A stretch of DNA of 15,245 nucleotides from Darwinimomas sp045600945 (GCA_045600945.1 JAZRYX010000036.1:1-15245), one strand, 5' to 3'. Positions 7,332 through 15,047 are shown, counted from the first letter of the stretch. The notes: generated from the sequence alone by a model not told the origin. Program-made: numbers and translations.

Positions 7332-8157
7332 TCTTTTCTATCCGCCAGTACTCCGTATGCGTTGCACACTCACCTTTGGACAAATGCTGTACTTCCCCCA
7401 GGGACTCCATCTCGATAAAAGCTTTGTTCATGTAGAGTTCAAAGTTGCATCCGTTATCCGGATAATTACCGAAATGCTCTGTAGTGAAGTCAAGGATAAA
7501 CTTCTGACCTTTATTAGTGTAAGAAGCCGTTCCTGATTTTGTGTACATACCGAGCTTGAAATAATCAGGAATTGGTATGTATTTTGCAGATAAATGATAC
7601 TGAGACCAGGTAAGTCTTTCATCAGCTATGTTTGTGCTGCCCCAAAGCGATACAAACCTTCCGGGTTGTCCCGGAACAGCATCTGCCGGTAAGTAATCCA
7701 CTTCAACGTCACCGCCGGATAAAGTGTTTACACCCCAGGCCGCCGAATCAATAGGATCATCTGACATGTTCCTTATCAGATTGGTGACTTCTATACGTCC
7801 GTCCGACAGAAATCTGATTTTAAGTTCCTTTTCGATATGCCTCCAAGGTTCCTCTTTTTGTTTGAGTATCACTCCGTCATCAAGAAGTTCATAATCCACA
7901 GGATCATTGTCAGGACAGTTACATGTCTCATCTTCCGGAGTATTCCAGATTCTGTGTCCTCCGTAGAGCTTCCATCCGTCTTCGGTTATCAGTCCGTCGG
8001 AACAATCTTCAGGCTGCTCATAATAGATATTCTCCATACCGAGTACCGATAAATGCGATACTCTGATTCCGAAATCCAAAGCACAACCTATCTCCGTCTT
8101 ACCGTCGGTAAGAAAAATCATCTTTCCGCGATTTGTATTTCTTATCTCACTCTTCAT
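7327..8157 (-). CDS. DUF4380-like galactose-mutarotase-fold protein
   Basis: A 276-residue soluble protein made mostly of predicted beta-strands, without signal peptide. The layout matches what I recall of DUF4380 proteins, which have the sugar-mutarotase sandwich fold: FGIRVSHLSVLGMENIYYE near 29-47, GGHRIWNTPED at 66-76 (H68), AAWGVNTLSGGD at 139-150, then LWGSTNIADERL near 171-182 and a C-terminal FELYMNKAFIEMESLGE at 239-255. It may bind or epimerise a sugar made or used by the upstream enzymes, but no reaction is established from sequence. Its ATG overlaps the stop of the MtlD-like gene as TGATG, and AAGGA lies about nine bases upstream, so the two are translationally coupled. That makes a shared pathway likely. 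Confidence 0.7.
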   Translation of the reverse strand: MKSEIRNTNRGKMIFLTDGKTEIGCALDFGIRVSHLSVLGMENIYYEQPEDCSDGLITEDGWKLYGGHRIWNTPEDETCNCPDNDPVDYELLDDGVILKQKEEPWRHIEKELKIRFLSDGRIEVTNLIRNMSDDPIDSAAWGVNTLSGGDVEVDYLPADAVPGQPGRFVSLWGSTNIADERLTWSQYHLSAKYIPIPDYFKLGMYTKSGTASYTNKGQKFILDFTTEHFGNYPDNGCNFELYMNKAFIEMESLGEVQHLSKGECATHTEYWRIEKI

Positions 8158-9374
8158 CAGATTACATCCTTAAGTGAAGCACTCTTAACCTCGTCAGCTG
8201 CTCTTCTGAGATCTGCAACTGATGCACCGTCAAGAAGCATCTTGTAGTAGTTAAGAATAAGAGTTGCAAGAGTACCGTTTACATCAAGCTGCGAAACCTC
8301 TGCAAGAACCTTCTTTGCAGAATCCATTCCCTGCTCCATACCTTCTGTTTCGTCAATGTATCTGCGAACTGCTGCTGCAGCACCAAGTGTGATATATGCA
8401 GGTGTAACACCATTCTCAAGAGCAAGTGTGGATGAACCTATCATACGGTCTGAAGGTGCAAGTTTTCTTGCCGGATCTCCGCCTACTCTTTGGCATGTAT
8501 CCTTAAGTGCCGCATTGGTAAATCTGTGAAGAAGGTCTGTGATATGAAACATAAGCTTATCAAGTTCAACATCATACTTCTTCGAAATAGCCATAGCGCT
8601 CTCAAGCATAGCATTCTGAACTATGATACGAACATCAGCTACATCTATTGACTGATAGATATAATCAAGACCAAGATATCCACCAAGATATGCGCATGTT
8701 GCATGTCCCATGTTGTGGATGAACAGCTTACGCTTGATAAAGAAATCAAATGGCTCAAACGGAACCATATTACTGATTTCCGGCACTTCACCCTTGAATG
8801 CTGCTTTATCAACAGGAAGGAATCCGTAGCTTTCCACGCAGACACGCATCGGATCTCCGTCCTTCATCTCATCCGTCTGTACAGGAACCATACGTCCGAT
8901 AGAAGCTTCTACAAGACCTACCGTCTCATCAAATTTTTTTTGCTCCTCCGGTGTCATCTGCTCCTTGAGCATTCCTTCGAATATCTTGTTAGCATCATTA
9001 AGGTTCTCGCAGATAATGATATTAAGAGGACCACCATTGTTGACCCAGCGTTTTCTGATACCTGCAACTACGTTCGGAACGATGAATTTAAGAATTCTTG
9101 CTCCGACTGCTGTAGCCATAATATCGCAGTTTGCGATTACATCAGAAGCTGCCTCAAGATCATTGCCGTTAACTGCTGTTACATTCTCAACCTTGACATC
9201 AGTATGTCCCTCACTGGAAACATATCTGAGCGGATAGCATCTGTTATCCTGAAGAGTCTTTACAACAGGCTCAGCAACATCGATAAATGTTACTTCATAA
9301 CCTGATTTGCTGAGTAAGGCTCCTATAAAACCGCGGCCAATATTTCCACCGCCGTACATTACTGCTTTTTTCAT
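8157..9374 (-). CDS. mannitol-1-phosphate 5-dehydrogenase-like polyol-phosphate dehydrogenase (MtlD family)
   Basis: A 405-residue member of the long-chain mannitol dehydrogenase family, oxidising a polyol phosphate to a ketose phosphate with NAD or the reverse. GGGNIGRGF at 8-16 is the dinucleotide loop. GPLNIIICENL at 115-125 matches MtlD from E. coli as I remember it, as do RKLFIHNMGHATCAYLGG at 215-232 with the catalytic K216, N221 and H224 and GDPARKLAPSDRMI at 299-312. It is about 20 residues longer than E. coli MtlD. There is no PTS gene nearby. Instead a PfkB kinase ends three bases upstream and an ABC permease opens the cluster, so the true substrate may be a different polyol phosphate made by that kinase. 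For that reason I give no gene symbol. Confidence 0.85.
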   Translation of the reverse strand: MKKAVMYGGGNIGRGFIGALLSKSGYEVTFIDVAEPVVKTLQDNRCYPLRYVSSEGHTDVKVENVTAVNGNDLEAASDVIANCDIMATAVGARILKFIVPNVVAGIRKRWVNNGGPLNIIICENLNDANKIFEGMLKEQMTPEEQKKFDETVGLVEASIGRMVPVQTDEMKDGDPMRVCVESYGFLPVDKAAFKGEVPEISNMVPFEPFDFFIKRKLFIHNMGHATCAYLGGYLGLDYIYQSIDVADVRIIVQNAMLESAMAISKKYDVELDKLMFHITDLLHRFTNAALKDTCQRVGGDPARKLAPSDRMIGSSTLALENGVTPAYITLGAAAAVRRYIDETEGMEQGMDSAKKVLAEVSQLDVNGTLATLILNYYKMLLDGASVADLRRAADEVKSASLKDVI

Positions 9375-9377
9375 CTA

Positions 9378-10391
9378 TTATGCTTCCTTCTTTCCGTATA
9401 AATCATATAGTTTAAGCACTTCTTCTGCTGTGCCGACACCTGCAGTTGCGCTTACATCAGACAGAGAAGCCGCTGCTGCACATGCACCGAGCTTAAGAGC
9501 TTCCTTCATTCCGAGCTGAGCCTCTGCAGCATAAAGCACGCCTGCACAGAATGCATCGCCTGCTCCCGTACTTCCCTGAATGTATCCCTTCGGAAGAACA
9601 AGACTCGGCATCTCGAAATACTCATTGTTCTCATCAAGACCTGCTCCGATTTCGGGACAATGAATCACAGTCCATGTTGATACTCCGAGTTCTTTAAGTT
9701 TTAAAAGAGCTTCCTTAAAGTTCTCTGTATGAAGCACATCATTCTCATCTCTTAATAGCACACCCGTTGTCTGCTGTGCCTCAAGTTCATTGATTACGCA
9801 ATAATCCGTGTACTTAAGTGCCGGTGTGACAAGCTTCTTAAATCTGTCACCGGTTTCTGAAACAACATCAATTGAGGTCTTTATACCCATCTGCTGAACT
9901 TTGTGAAGAAGTGCCGCCATGTTTGTGCCGTATTCAGCATTTTCCTCATCAAGATGCGGAAGAAGCAGAATGTATCCGATATGGAAGATATCAACGTCAA
10001 GATTATTCCAGTCGATATTTTCTTCTCCATAATGGTTGTTTGCACCGCCGTATACAAAAAAAGTTCTTCCCTTTGTCTGCTCGTTATTCATAACGAGTGT
10101 ATATGAAGTCTCACCGTTTCTGTTAACCTGTGAAAGATCAACATTCGGATATTTTGAAAGCTGCTCAATCATGAAATCGCCCTGCTTATCATGGCCGGCA
10201 ACACCTGCAAGCATAACTTTCATTGTAGGATCAAGCTTAGCGACATCAACACCCGTGTTACATACAGAACCACCGGTTGAATAATCTATACCCTCATATA
10301 CATGAGTGAGCTCGTTTTCCTTCGGATATGTTTCGCAGTGATACATGGTATCAACAATCATGTTTCCTGCGCAGCAAATTCCTTTACCCAT
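9378..10391 (-). CDS. PfkB (ribokinase) family carbohydrate kinase
   Basis: A 337-residue ATP-dependent kinase of the ribokinase fold. STGGSVCNTGVDVAKL at 38-53 is the N-terminal signature, where the double glycine contacts sugar. NELEA at 201-205 carries the conserved N and E. GSTGAGDAFCAGVLY at 273-287 is the second signature, with the anion hole and catalytic base D279. The substrate is not clear; sugars, polyols and keto-deoxy acids are all used by this family. The start is set by AAGGAG seven bases before the ATG. A 10-bp hairpin sits 35 bases upstream, between this gene and the preceding dehydrogenase. In the cluster it probably phosphorylates the imported compound or an intermediate before the MtlD-like enzyme. 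Confidence 0.92.
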   Translation of the reverse strand: MGKGICCAGNMIVDTMYHCETYPKENELTHVYEGIDYSTGGSVCNTGVDVAKLDPTMKVMLAGVAGHDKQGDFMIEQLSKYPNVDLSQVNRNGETSYTLVMNNEQTKGRTFFVYGGANNHYGEENIDWNNLDVDIFHIGYILLLPHLDEENAEYGTNMAALLHKVQQMGIKTSIDVVSETGDRFKKLVTPALKYTDYCVINELEAQQTTGVLLRDENDVLHTENFKEALLKLKELGVSTWTVIHCPEIGAGLDENNEYFEMPSLVLPKGYIQGSTGAGDAFCAGVLYAAEAQLGMKEALKLGACAAAASLSDVSATAGVGTAEEVLKLYDLYGKKEA

Positions 10392-10426
10392 TTGTGTTCT
10401 CCTTATATTATTTCCTGTTAGATTAA

Positions 10427-10449
10427 ACAGGGCAGCGACGCTGCCCTGT
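10427..10449 (-). terminator. intra-operon hairpin (attenuator or processing site)
   Basis: A perfect 10-bp GC-rich stem (10427-10436 with 10440-10449, ACAGGGCAGC) closes a 3-base loop; on the minus strand TTAATCTAAC follows. It starts 11 bases after the dehydrogenase stop. The U-tract is short, so partial termination or 3'-end protection is more likely than a full stop. Confidence 0.6.
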
Positions 10450-10459
10450 CATTTTATTT

Positions 10460-11590
10460 TCAGATAAGAGCGCTTTCTTCTTTTCTTGTCCAGCCACCGT
10501 CACCGATATATCCTTCCGGAAGGGCCTTAGGTGTCTCGAAAGTAGATTTCATATTATAAACCTTGCCTTCTTCTGCACTTATCATGATACCGTGCATCAT
10601 TTCAAATACATGGTATGCCATTTCTTTTGAAGCTCTGTTATTTCTCTTAGCACGAATCGACCATGCCATCTCAGCTGCACCGAGACCTCTTGAGTTCTGA
10701 TCATATCCGTGAGTGAGCGGAAAAAGAACTTTCTCGGAATTGGTCTTCTGAATATATACCGGATTGCCGAACTCATTCGGATTGCCCATATATACGATAC
10801 CTTCTGTTCCGTATATGATGAGGCTATAAGTCTCGTCAAGGATACAGTCGGAATTCATGTGAAGTGTTCCGAGTACACCGTTTGCATACTCAAGAGAAGC
10901 CGTAATAACATTAGGAACTTCCAGTGAGTATTTCTTTTCAAAATCAGGTGCTCCGACACGTGTATTGACACGCTTCTGATCATTGATTTTTGTAAATGAT
11001 GCCAGTCTCTTAACCGGTCCGAGGATTGATGCAAGGGCTGTAAGATAATATCCGCCCATATCAAATCCGATTCCTGCGCCCTTTTTCCAAAGGTGTGTAA
11101 GGAACTCTCCGTAGATACCATAGTTACGGCTGATTGCAGCATGTGCTGATACAGGTTTTCCGATAAGACCATGATCAACGATATACTTTGCTGTCTGAAC
11201 GCTTGCACCAAGGAATGTATCAGGTGCTACTCCGAGCCATAATCCCTTCTTATTTGCAAGCTTTACAAGTTCCTGTCCTTCCTTGAGTTCAACTGCAATC
11301 ATCTTCTCTGACCATACATGCTTGCCTGCATTAAGACACTGCTTGATAATCGGATAATGTGCAGCCGGTATAGTAAGGTTGATTACCATCTCGATTGAAG
11401 GATCTGCGCATATCTCTTCAACAGTCATAGCCTTGATTCCGAACTTCTCTGCACTTGCCTGTGCACGCTGAGCGTTGATATCCGAGCATGCTACTGCCTC
11501 AAGAATCTGGAACTTGCCTGATGTAATGTTTGTAAGATAAATATCACTAATGCTGCCACAACCGATAACAGCAACTTTAACTTTCTTCAT
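10460..11590 (-). CDS. Gfo/Idh/MocA family sugar dehydrogenase (376-residue type)
   Basis: An NAD(P)-dependent oxidoreductase acting on a sugar, cyclitol or glycoside hydroxyl. The N-terminal Rossmann motif is VIGCGSIS at 8-15, and the nucleotide-domain end has SEKM at 94-97, where most relatives have EKP. K96 is kept, so it should still be catalytic. GVAPDTFLGASVQTAK at 120-135 and FDMGGYYLTAL at 176-186 place it in a subgroup in which tyrosine replaces the usual histidine of the D-x3-H motif (from memory, FDMGPYYLTAL is common there). AGGAGG lies five bases before the ATG, and the aminotransferase stop is 15 bases away. With that enzyme it may form a dehydrogenase/transaminase pair on a keto-sugar; the direction, breakdown or synthesis, is not visible. 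Confidence 0.9.
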   Translation of the reverse strand: MKKVKVAVIGCGSISDIYLTNITSGKFQILEAVACSDINAQRAQASAEKFGIKAMTVEEICADPSIEMVINLTIPAAHYPIIKQCLNAGKHVWSEKMIAVELKEGQELVKLANKKGLWLGVAPDTFLGASVQTAKYIVDHGLIGKPVSAHAAISRNYGIYGEFLTHLWKKGAGIGFDMGGYYLTALASILGPVKRLASFTKINDQKRVNTRVGAPDFEKKYSLEVPNVITASLEYANGVLGTLHMNSDCILDETYSLIIYGTEGIVYMGNPNEFGNPVYIQKTNSEKVLFPLTHGYDQNSRGLGAAEMAWSIRAKRNNRASKEMAYHVFEMMHGIMISAEEGKVYNMKSTFETPKALPEGYIGDGGWTRKEESALI

Positions 11591-11605
11591 AGTATCCTCC
11601 TATGA

Positions 11606-12838
11606 TTATCTGCAGCTTTCGATGATAGCCTTAATATTTGCTGCAACCTGATCGATTTCTTCGTCTGTTGAGTTAAGATTGATACCTGTGCCTGCGCCAA
11701 GTCCCTTATCAACAACACCTACAGAAATGTTAACTGCTCTGTCAAGGATATCGTCTGTCTGTGGAAGCATATGAGCCCAGTACTTTCTCGGCTCCTCATA
11801 CTTTGGGCATGAATATGGGCAGTTAGCCGGTGCAGCAGTTACTCTGTTGAGAATCTGCTCCATGTTGTTATATACATGCCATCCTGATTTAGCGATAGGA
11901 GCTGTTCCGGCCTTCTCACAGAACTTGTCAGCAAGCTCTTTTGTATCGAAAAGAAGTGTAAGGAGTGTAGCGCACTCGCCTTCATCATTGATTCTTCTGA
12001 ATCCAAGACCTTCGATGCCCTGAAGCTGTGATTTAAGTCTTGCTTTCTTCTCGCGAAGAAGTCCGAGAATAGTATCAAGCTTTCTTCCCTGTGCAAGAGC
12101 AACAGCACCTGAAAGCTCATTCATTCTGAAGTTCATACCTACCATTGAACGGTTACCAACCTCAACACCCTGACGGCAAGGCTTATGACCCTGATCATGG
12201 AATCCGAATGCTCTCTCATAGAGATCATCATCTGATGTTCCGACGAATCCGCCGTCACCTGATGTGATTGTCTTAAATGTATTAAGTGAGTATGCACCGA
12301 GAGATCCGTATGTACCTACTCTCTTTCCCTTATATGAAGCACCTACTGCCTGGCAGCAATCTTCAATTACAAAGAGATTATGCTTATTTGCAATTTCCAT
12401 AATAGCATCCATGTTTGCCGGATTACCGAGCATATGAACAGGCATAATAGCCTTTGTTCTTGGAGTAATGAGTTCTTCGATCTTTGTAGGATCCATCGTA
12501 AGTGACTCATCGATTTCTGCAAGTACCGGAATTGCATTTGAAAGTACGATTGATGAAATTGATGCGATGAATGTGTAACCCGGAACGATTACTTCATCAC
12601 CAGCGCCGATTCCGAGTGCTGCAAGACAGCAAAGAAGTGAACTTGTTCCTGAAGATGTTGCTACTACATGCTTATGTCCGAGTCTCTCAGCCATTTCATT
12701 CTCAAATGTAACAACTTTACCCTTGAAACCGTCTTTACCGATCTCACCGTAACGGAATAAGTTACCTGTCTCCATTAAGTCGAGAAGTTCAGCCTTCTCC
12801 TCTTCGCCCCATGCGTATCTACCTGGACCACCTGCCAT
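11606..12838 (-). CDS. DegT/DnrJ/EryC1/StrS family PLP aminotransferase
   Basis: A 410-residue sugar or cyclitol aminotransferase of the AHBA-synthase type, moving an amino group between glutamate (or glutamine) and a keto-sugar. Visible are ATSSGTSSLLC near 60-70, PGYTFIAS at 86-93, IEDCCQAVGASYKGK at 158-172 with D160 for the pyridine nitrogen, the PLP lysine K189 in NTFKTITSGDGG, and GMNFRMNEL at 234-242. The catalytic set is complete, so this is an active aminotransferase and not a dehydratase relative. The start is supported by GGAGGT eight bases before the ATG. Family members mostly serve biosynthesis of amino sugars or aminocyclitols. Here the kinase, isomerase and importer suggest breakdown, in which case it would run in the deaminating direction; this is inference. 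Two Gfo/Idh enzymes flank it. Confidence 0.93.
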   Translation of the reverse strand: MAGGPGRYAWGEEEKAELLDLMETGNLFRYGEIGKDGFKGKVVTFENEMAERLGHKHVVATSSGTSSLLCCLAALGIGAGDEVIVPGYTFIASISSIVLSNAIPVLAEIDESLTMDPTKIEELITPRTKAIMPVHMLGNPANMDAIMEIANKHNLFVIEDCCQAVGASYKGKRVGTYGSLGAYSLNTFKTITSGDGGFVGTSDDDLYERAFGFHDQGHKPCRQGVEVGNRSMVGMNFRMNELSGAVALAQGRKLDTILGLLREKKARLKSQLQGIEGLGFRRINDEGECATLLTLLFDTKELADKFCEKAGTAPIAKSGWHVYNNMEQILNRVTAAPANCPYSCPKYEEPRKYWAHMLPQTDDILDRAVNISVGVVDKGLGAGTGINLNSTDEEIDQVAANIKAIIESCR

Positions 12839-12873
12839 AACAAAATACCTCCATATAAAAATAATAATTTATA

Positions 12874-12903
12874 AAATAATCATGCTCTCAACATGAATTA
12901 TTT
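12874..12903 (-). terminator. hairpin spanning the stop codon of the upstream dehydrogenase
   Basis: AAATAAT (12874-12880) pairs with ATTATTT (12897-12903) and CATG (12881-12884) with CATG (12892-12895), with one bulged base and a 7-base loop. It contains the stop codon at 12898-12900. An AT-rich stretch with a run of five T follows about 15 bases further on. Weak terminator or protective 3' structure. Confidence 0.4.
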
Positions 12904-13788
12904 ACTTAATAACATTTCAAGAACATCAAGATTTCTTATCGTATCTTTAAGAGGAACCAAATATGATTCTTCACCGCAGATTGCCTTACTGAATGCTTCT
13001 GCCTCTGCTCTGTAAAGCTCCTCTCCTTCCTGCGGCTCAAAAATATTCTGAATAACGCAGACATCTTTCTGTCCTACTATACATATTCTTTGTTCCTGAG
13101 CTCCGTCAAACCAACTTTGAATGCAGGCACATGTACCGTCATCATACTGGACATCACATGCTGCATGCCAGTCTACTCCGCCTTTCATCTTAAGGCTCGC
13201 GGATCCTGAGACAGCGCCGGCATTTTGCCTTCCCATCACATAGTTCATGCAATCAATGACATAGCATCCGACATCGTAAAGAGATCCTCCACCAAGTTTC
13301 GGATCTTCTCTTGCCGGGCTGGACCAATCAAGGGTATAGCCGTGATTGCCCTGCATACCGACAACATTTCCCAATTTACCCGAAGCAATTGCATCGTTCA
13401 TCTTTTTGAAATTCTCACCGTAACGATACATAAATGCTTCCATAAGGAGAACATGATTCTCTTCGGCAACAGCTGCCATGAGTTCTCCCTCTTCCTTAGT
13501 GCATGCCATAGGCTTCTCACAAAGAACATGCTTACCATGCTTCATTGCTTTTATCGCAAGTTCCGCATGCAATGCATTTGGCACCGCAATATATACAGCT
13601 TCAACATCCGGATCCTCAAACAGTTCGTCATAGGTCAGATGTTTGGCTTCAGGAAGGTAATCATCCGCAATCTTCGACCGGGAACCGATTGCTGCTATTT
13701 TGCAGATATCAGAATGAAGCATTTCCGGAATCATAAAATCCTTAGAAATCAGTCCTAATCCGATTATTCCCCAGTTGACGGTTCGCAT
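12898..13788 (-). CDS. Gfo/Idh/MocA family sugar dehydrogenase (296-residue, dihydrodiol-dehydrogenase-like)
   Basis: A second NAD(P)-dependent sugar oxidoreductase, unlike the 376-residue one. Rossmann motif GIIGLGLIS ends near residue 16 (numbered from the ATG at 13791). CEKPMA is at 91-96, with the catalytic K93. MEAFMYRYG at 117-125 and GGGSLYDVGCYVID at 167-180 are typical of the dihydrodiol dehydrogenase / D-xylose dehydrogenase / glucose-fructose oxidoreductase branch. The C-terminal EELYRAEAEAFSKAI at 257-271 is the usual closing helix. It is 30-40 residues shorter than typical members, mostly in the C-terminal sheet. Two ATGs are adjacent; AGGAGG lies three bases before the first and six before the second, so I prefer 13788. 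No signal peptide is seen, so it is cytoplasmic. The next gene downstream is the aminotransferase. Confidence 0.9.
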   Translation of the reverse strand: MRTVNWGIIGLGLISKDFMIPEMLHSDICKIAAIGSRSKIADDYLPEAKHLTYDELFEDPDVEAVYIAVPNALHAELAIKAMKHGKHVLCEKPMACTKEEGELMAAVAEENHVLLMEAFMYRYGENFKKMNDAIASGKLGNVVGMQGNHGYTLDWSSPAREDPKLGGGSLYDVGCYVIDCMNYVMGRQNAGAVSGSASLKMKGGVDWHAACDVQYDDGTCACIQSWFDGAQEQRICIVGQKDVCVIQNIFEPQEGEELYRAEAEAFSKAICGEESYLVPLKDTIRNLDVLEMLLSK

Positions 13789-13829
13789 CATTATCCTCCT
13801 GTATTGTTTAGTTCAATTATCTGTAGTTT

Positions 13830-13851
13830 AGGGGCGGCTCGCACCGCCCCT
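13830..13851 (-). terminator. intra-operon GC-rich hairpin after the isomerase gene
   Basis: AGGGGCGG (13830-13837) pairs perfectly with CCGCCCCT (13844-13851) around a 6-base loop. On the minus strand AAACTACAG follows, with no U-tract, so it looks like a 3'-end stabiliser or processing barrier more than a terminator. It sits between the isomerase stop (13875) and the next ribosome binding site. Confidence 0.55.
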
Positions 13852-13874
13852 GTATACTCAATTTAAGGTAAGAA

Positions 13875-14933
13875 TTATGCCTCACCCATGATGAGCTTGT
13901 TAACATACATCTCAAGTGCTTCGTAGTTGCGCTCTTTGATGCATTTAGCCTGGAACTTCTTGTCGAACTTAGCAACCTTCTGCTCCATCAACTTAACGAT
14001 TTCCATAGAGTTGATGATATGACGATACTGATCCTCCGGCTTCTGTGTTCTCATAGCCTTAACATCAAGACCTACCATCTGTCCCTGTGAACCATAGTTG
14101 TTGTCGCAAAGAACCTTAACCTGGTCAAATGCACTTCTGAGTGATTCTGCACCGAATGACTTATCCTGATCATAACGGCAGCCGTTCTGATCGTTAAGAT
14201 GTACAGAACCGAGTTTGCCGAACTTAAGAGCAAATGCCATCTCGTTTGCCGGATCAAGACCTGCAAGGATTGCATGTGCTGACTCAAGAACTGCTCCTAC
14301 TCTCTTAGGATCGATTGATGCTGCTGAAACTGCCATTACGTGTCCGATTGTACCACAGTATGAACGGTCGATAGGCTCGTTTGGCTTAGACTCGATAAGA
14401 ACTTTGATCTTCTTGTTATAGCTGAGCATCATGTTGATAGAATCGATAAGCTGTCCGATCTTCTGAACAGGATCTTTTGATTCTGCACAAAGGGTACCCT
14501 CGCGAGCAAGCCAAAGAACGATGTTCTTTGCGCCAAGTGCCTTAGCGATATCGATTGAACGATATGCTCTCCACATAGCGAACTCATAATCTTCTTTGCT
14601 GTTTGATGTGAAACCGCCGTCTGTTGTATGCGGATCCATCCAAAGTCTCGGTGCTACGAATTCAGCTGCAAGACCTCTCTTGTCGAGTTCCTTCTTAACA
14701 TCCTTTGCGTAAGCAATGATCTGCTTCTCTGTCATGTTGTTCATGTCCGGAACTGCATCATCATCATGGAACTGTACACCATCAAGACCGATCTTCTTAA
14801 AATCATCAAATTTCTGAAGAATGTCTACTGTTGGACGTACACCCGGTCCGAATGCTTCAACGCCTTCATTTACGTTCCATGGTCCACATGTGAATTTGAA
14901 TCTGGACTTGAACTCTGCCTTTTTTGCTGCCAT
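13875..14933 (-). CDS. class I xylose-isomerase-like TIM-barrel sugar isomerase
   Basis: A 352-residue metal-dependent aldose-ketose isomerase homologue, closest by eye to short actinobacterial xylose isomerases. FHDDD at 55-59 gives the catalytic-type H56 and D59. KVLIESKPNEP at 177-187 holds metal ligand E181 and K183, LESAH at 216-220 holds E217 and H220, YDQD at 254-257 holds D255 and D257, and LDVKAMRTQ at 289-297 holds D290. These fall almost at the positions used in the actinobacterial enzymes. The one clear change is HLNDQNG where they have HIDLNGQ, so an essential aspartate ligand is N247 or moved to D248, with two residues lost; this suggests another substrate. I chose the ATG at 14933, since AAGGAGG is eight bases upstream. 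A GTG at 14951 would place that site inside the gene. It is first after the promoter at 14977-15005. Confidence 0.85.
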   Translation of the reverse strand: MAAKKAEFKSRFKFTCGPWNVNEGVEAFGPGVRPTVDILQKFDDFKKIGLDGVQFHDDDAVPDMNNMTEKQIIAYAKDVKKELDKRGLAAEFVAPRLWMDPHTTDGGFTSNSKEDYEFAMWRAYRSIDIAKALGAKNIVLWLAREGTLCAESKDPVQKIGQLIDSINMMLSYNKKIKVLIESKPNEPIDRSYCGTIGHVMAVSAASIDPKRVGAVLESAHAILAGLDPANEMAFALKFGKLGSVHLNDQNGCRYDQDKSFGAESLRSAFDQVKVLCDNNYGSQGQMVGLDVKAMRTQKPEDQYRHIINSMEIVKLMEQKVAKFDKKFQAKCIKERNYEALEMYVNKLIMGEA

Positions 14934-14976
14934 TGTGAATTCCTCCTTCACTGAAAAATATATTTTTCTATTTAGT

Positions 14977-15005
14977 ATTACACAACTAAACTAAAACTTA
15001 ATCAA
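14977..15005 (-). promoter_or_regulatory. promoter of the isomerase/aminotransferase cluster
   Basis: On the minus strand TTGATT (15000-15005) and TGTAAT (14977-14982) are separated by exactly 17 bases. Transcription would start near 14970, with a leader of about 37 bases before the ATG at 14933. The -35 touches the end of the palindrome at 15004-15047. Confidence 0.6.
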
Positions 15006-15027
15006 TACTAACCTCTTCTAAACTAAA
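14986..15027. repeat. two CTAAACTAAA direct repeats 32 bp apart, one in the promoter spacer
   Basis: CTAAACTAAA occurs at 14986-14995, between -35 and -10, and again at 15018-15027, in the palindrome arm and loop. The start-to-start distance of 32 bp is close to three helical turns. TTACACAA is also duplicated, at 14978-14985 and 15052-15059, as is AGTATT, at 14974-14979 and 15042-15047. The arrangement suggests a regulator binding site, or an old duplication of a small block. Confidence 0.4.
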
Positions 15028-15047
15028 CTTTAGTAGAGGTCAGTATT
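15004..15047 (-). promoter_or_regulatory. 44-bp imperfect palindrome between permease and isomerase genes
   Basis: AATACT, ACCTCT and CTAAA on one arm (15004-15022) pair with TTTAG, AGAGGT and AGTATT on the other (15029-15047) around a 6-base loop. There are two non-pairs; one becomes G-U on the minus-strand RNA. It lies 17 bases after the permease stop and abuts the next promoter. No immediate U-tract follows, only GATTAAGTTTTAG. It may be the ABC operon terminator, an operator, or both. Confidence 0.55.

Noticed and set aside
8703..9305. A 200-codon open frame on the plus strand
   Set aside because: It lies wholly antisense to the MtlD-like gene, has no family signature, is rich in Cys, Ser and Ile, and has no visible RBS or promoter.
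13225..13758. A 177-codon open frame on the plus strand
   Set aside because: It is antisense to the 296-residue Gfo/Idh gene, which has clear motifs; the opposite frame shows no domain.
11606..14933. Secondary-metabolite or O-antigen amino-sugar biosynthesis cluster
   Set aside because: No nucleotidyltransferase, dTDP/UDP-sugar dehydratase or glycosyltransferase is present; an ABC importer and kinase fit uptake and breakdown better, though not conclusively.
14934..14951. GTG start six codons upstream for the isomerase
   Set aside because: The Shine-Dalgarno AAGGAGG would be inside the coding region; it is spaced ideally for the ATG at 14933.
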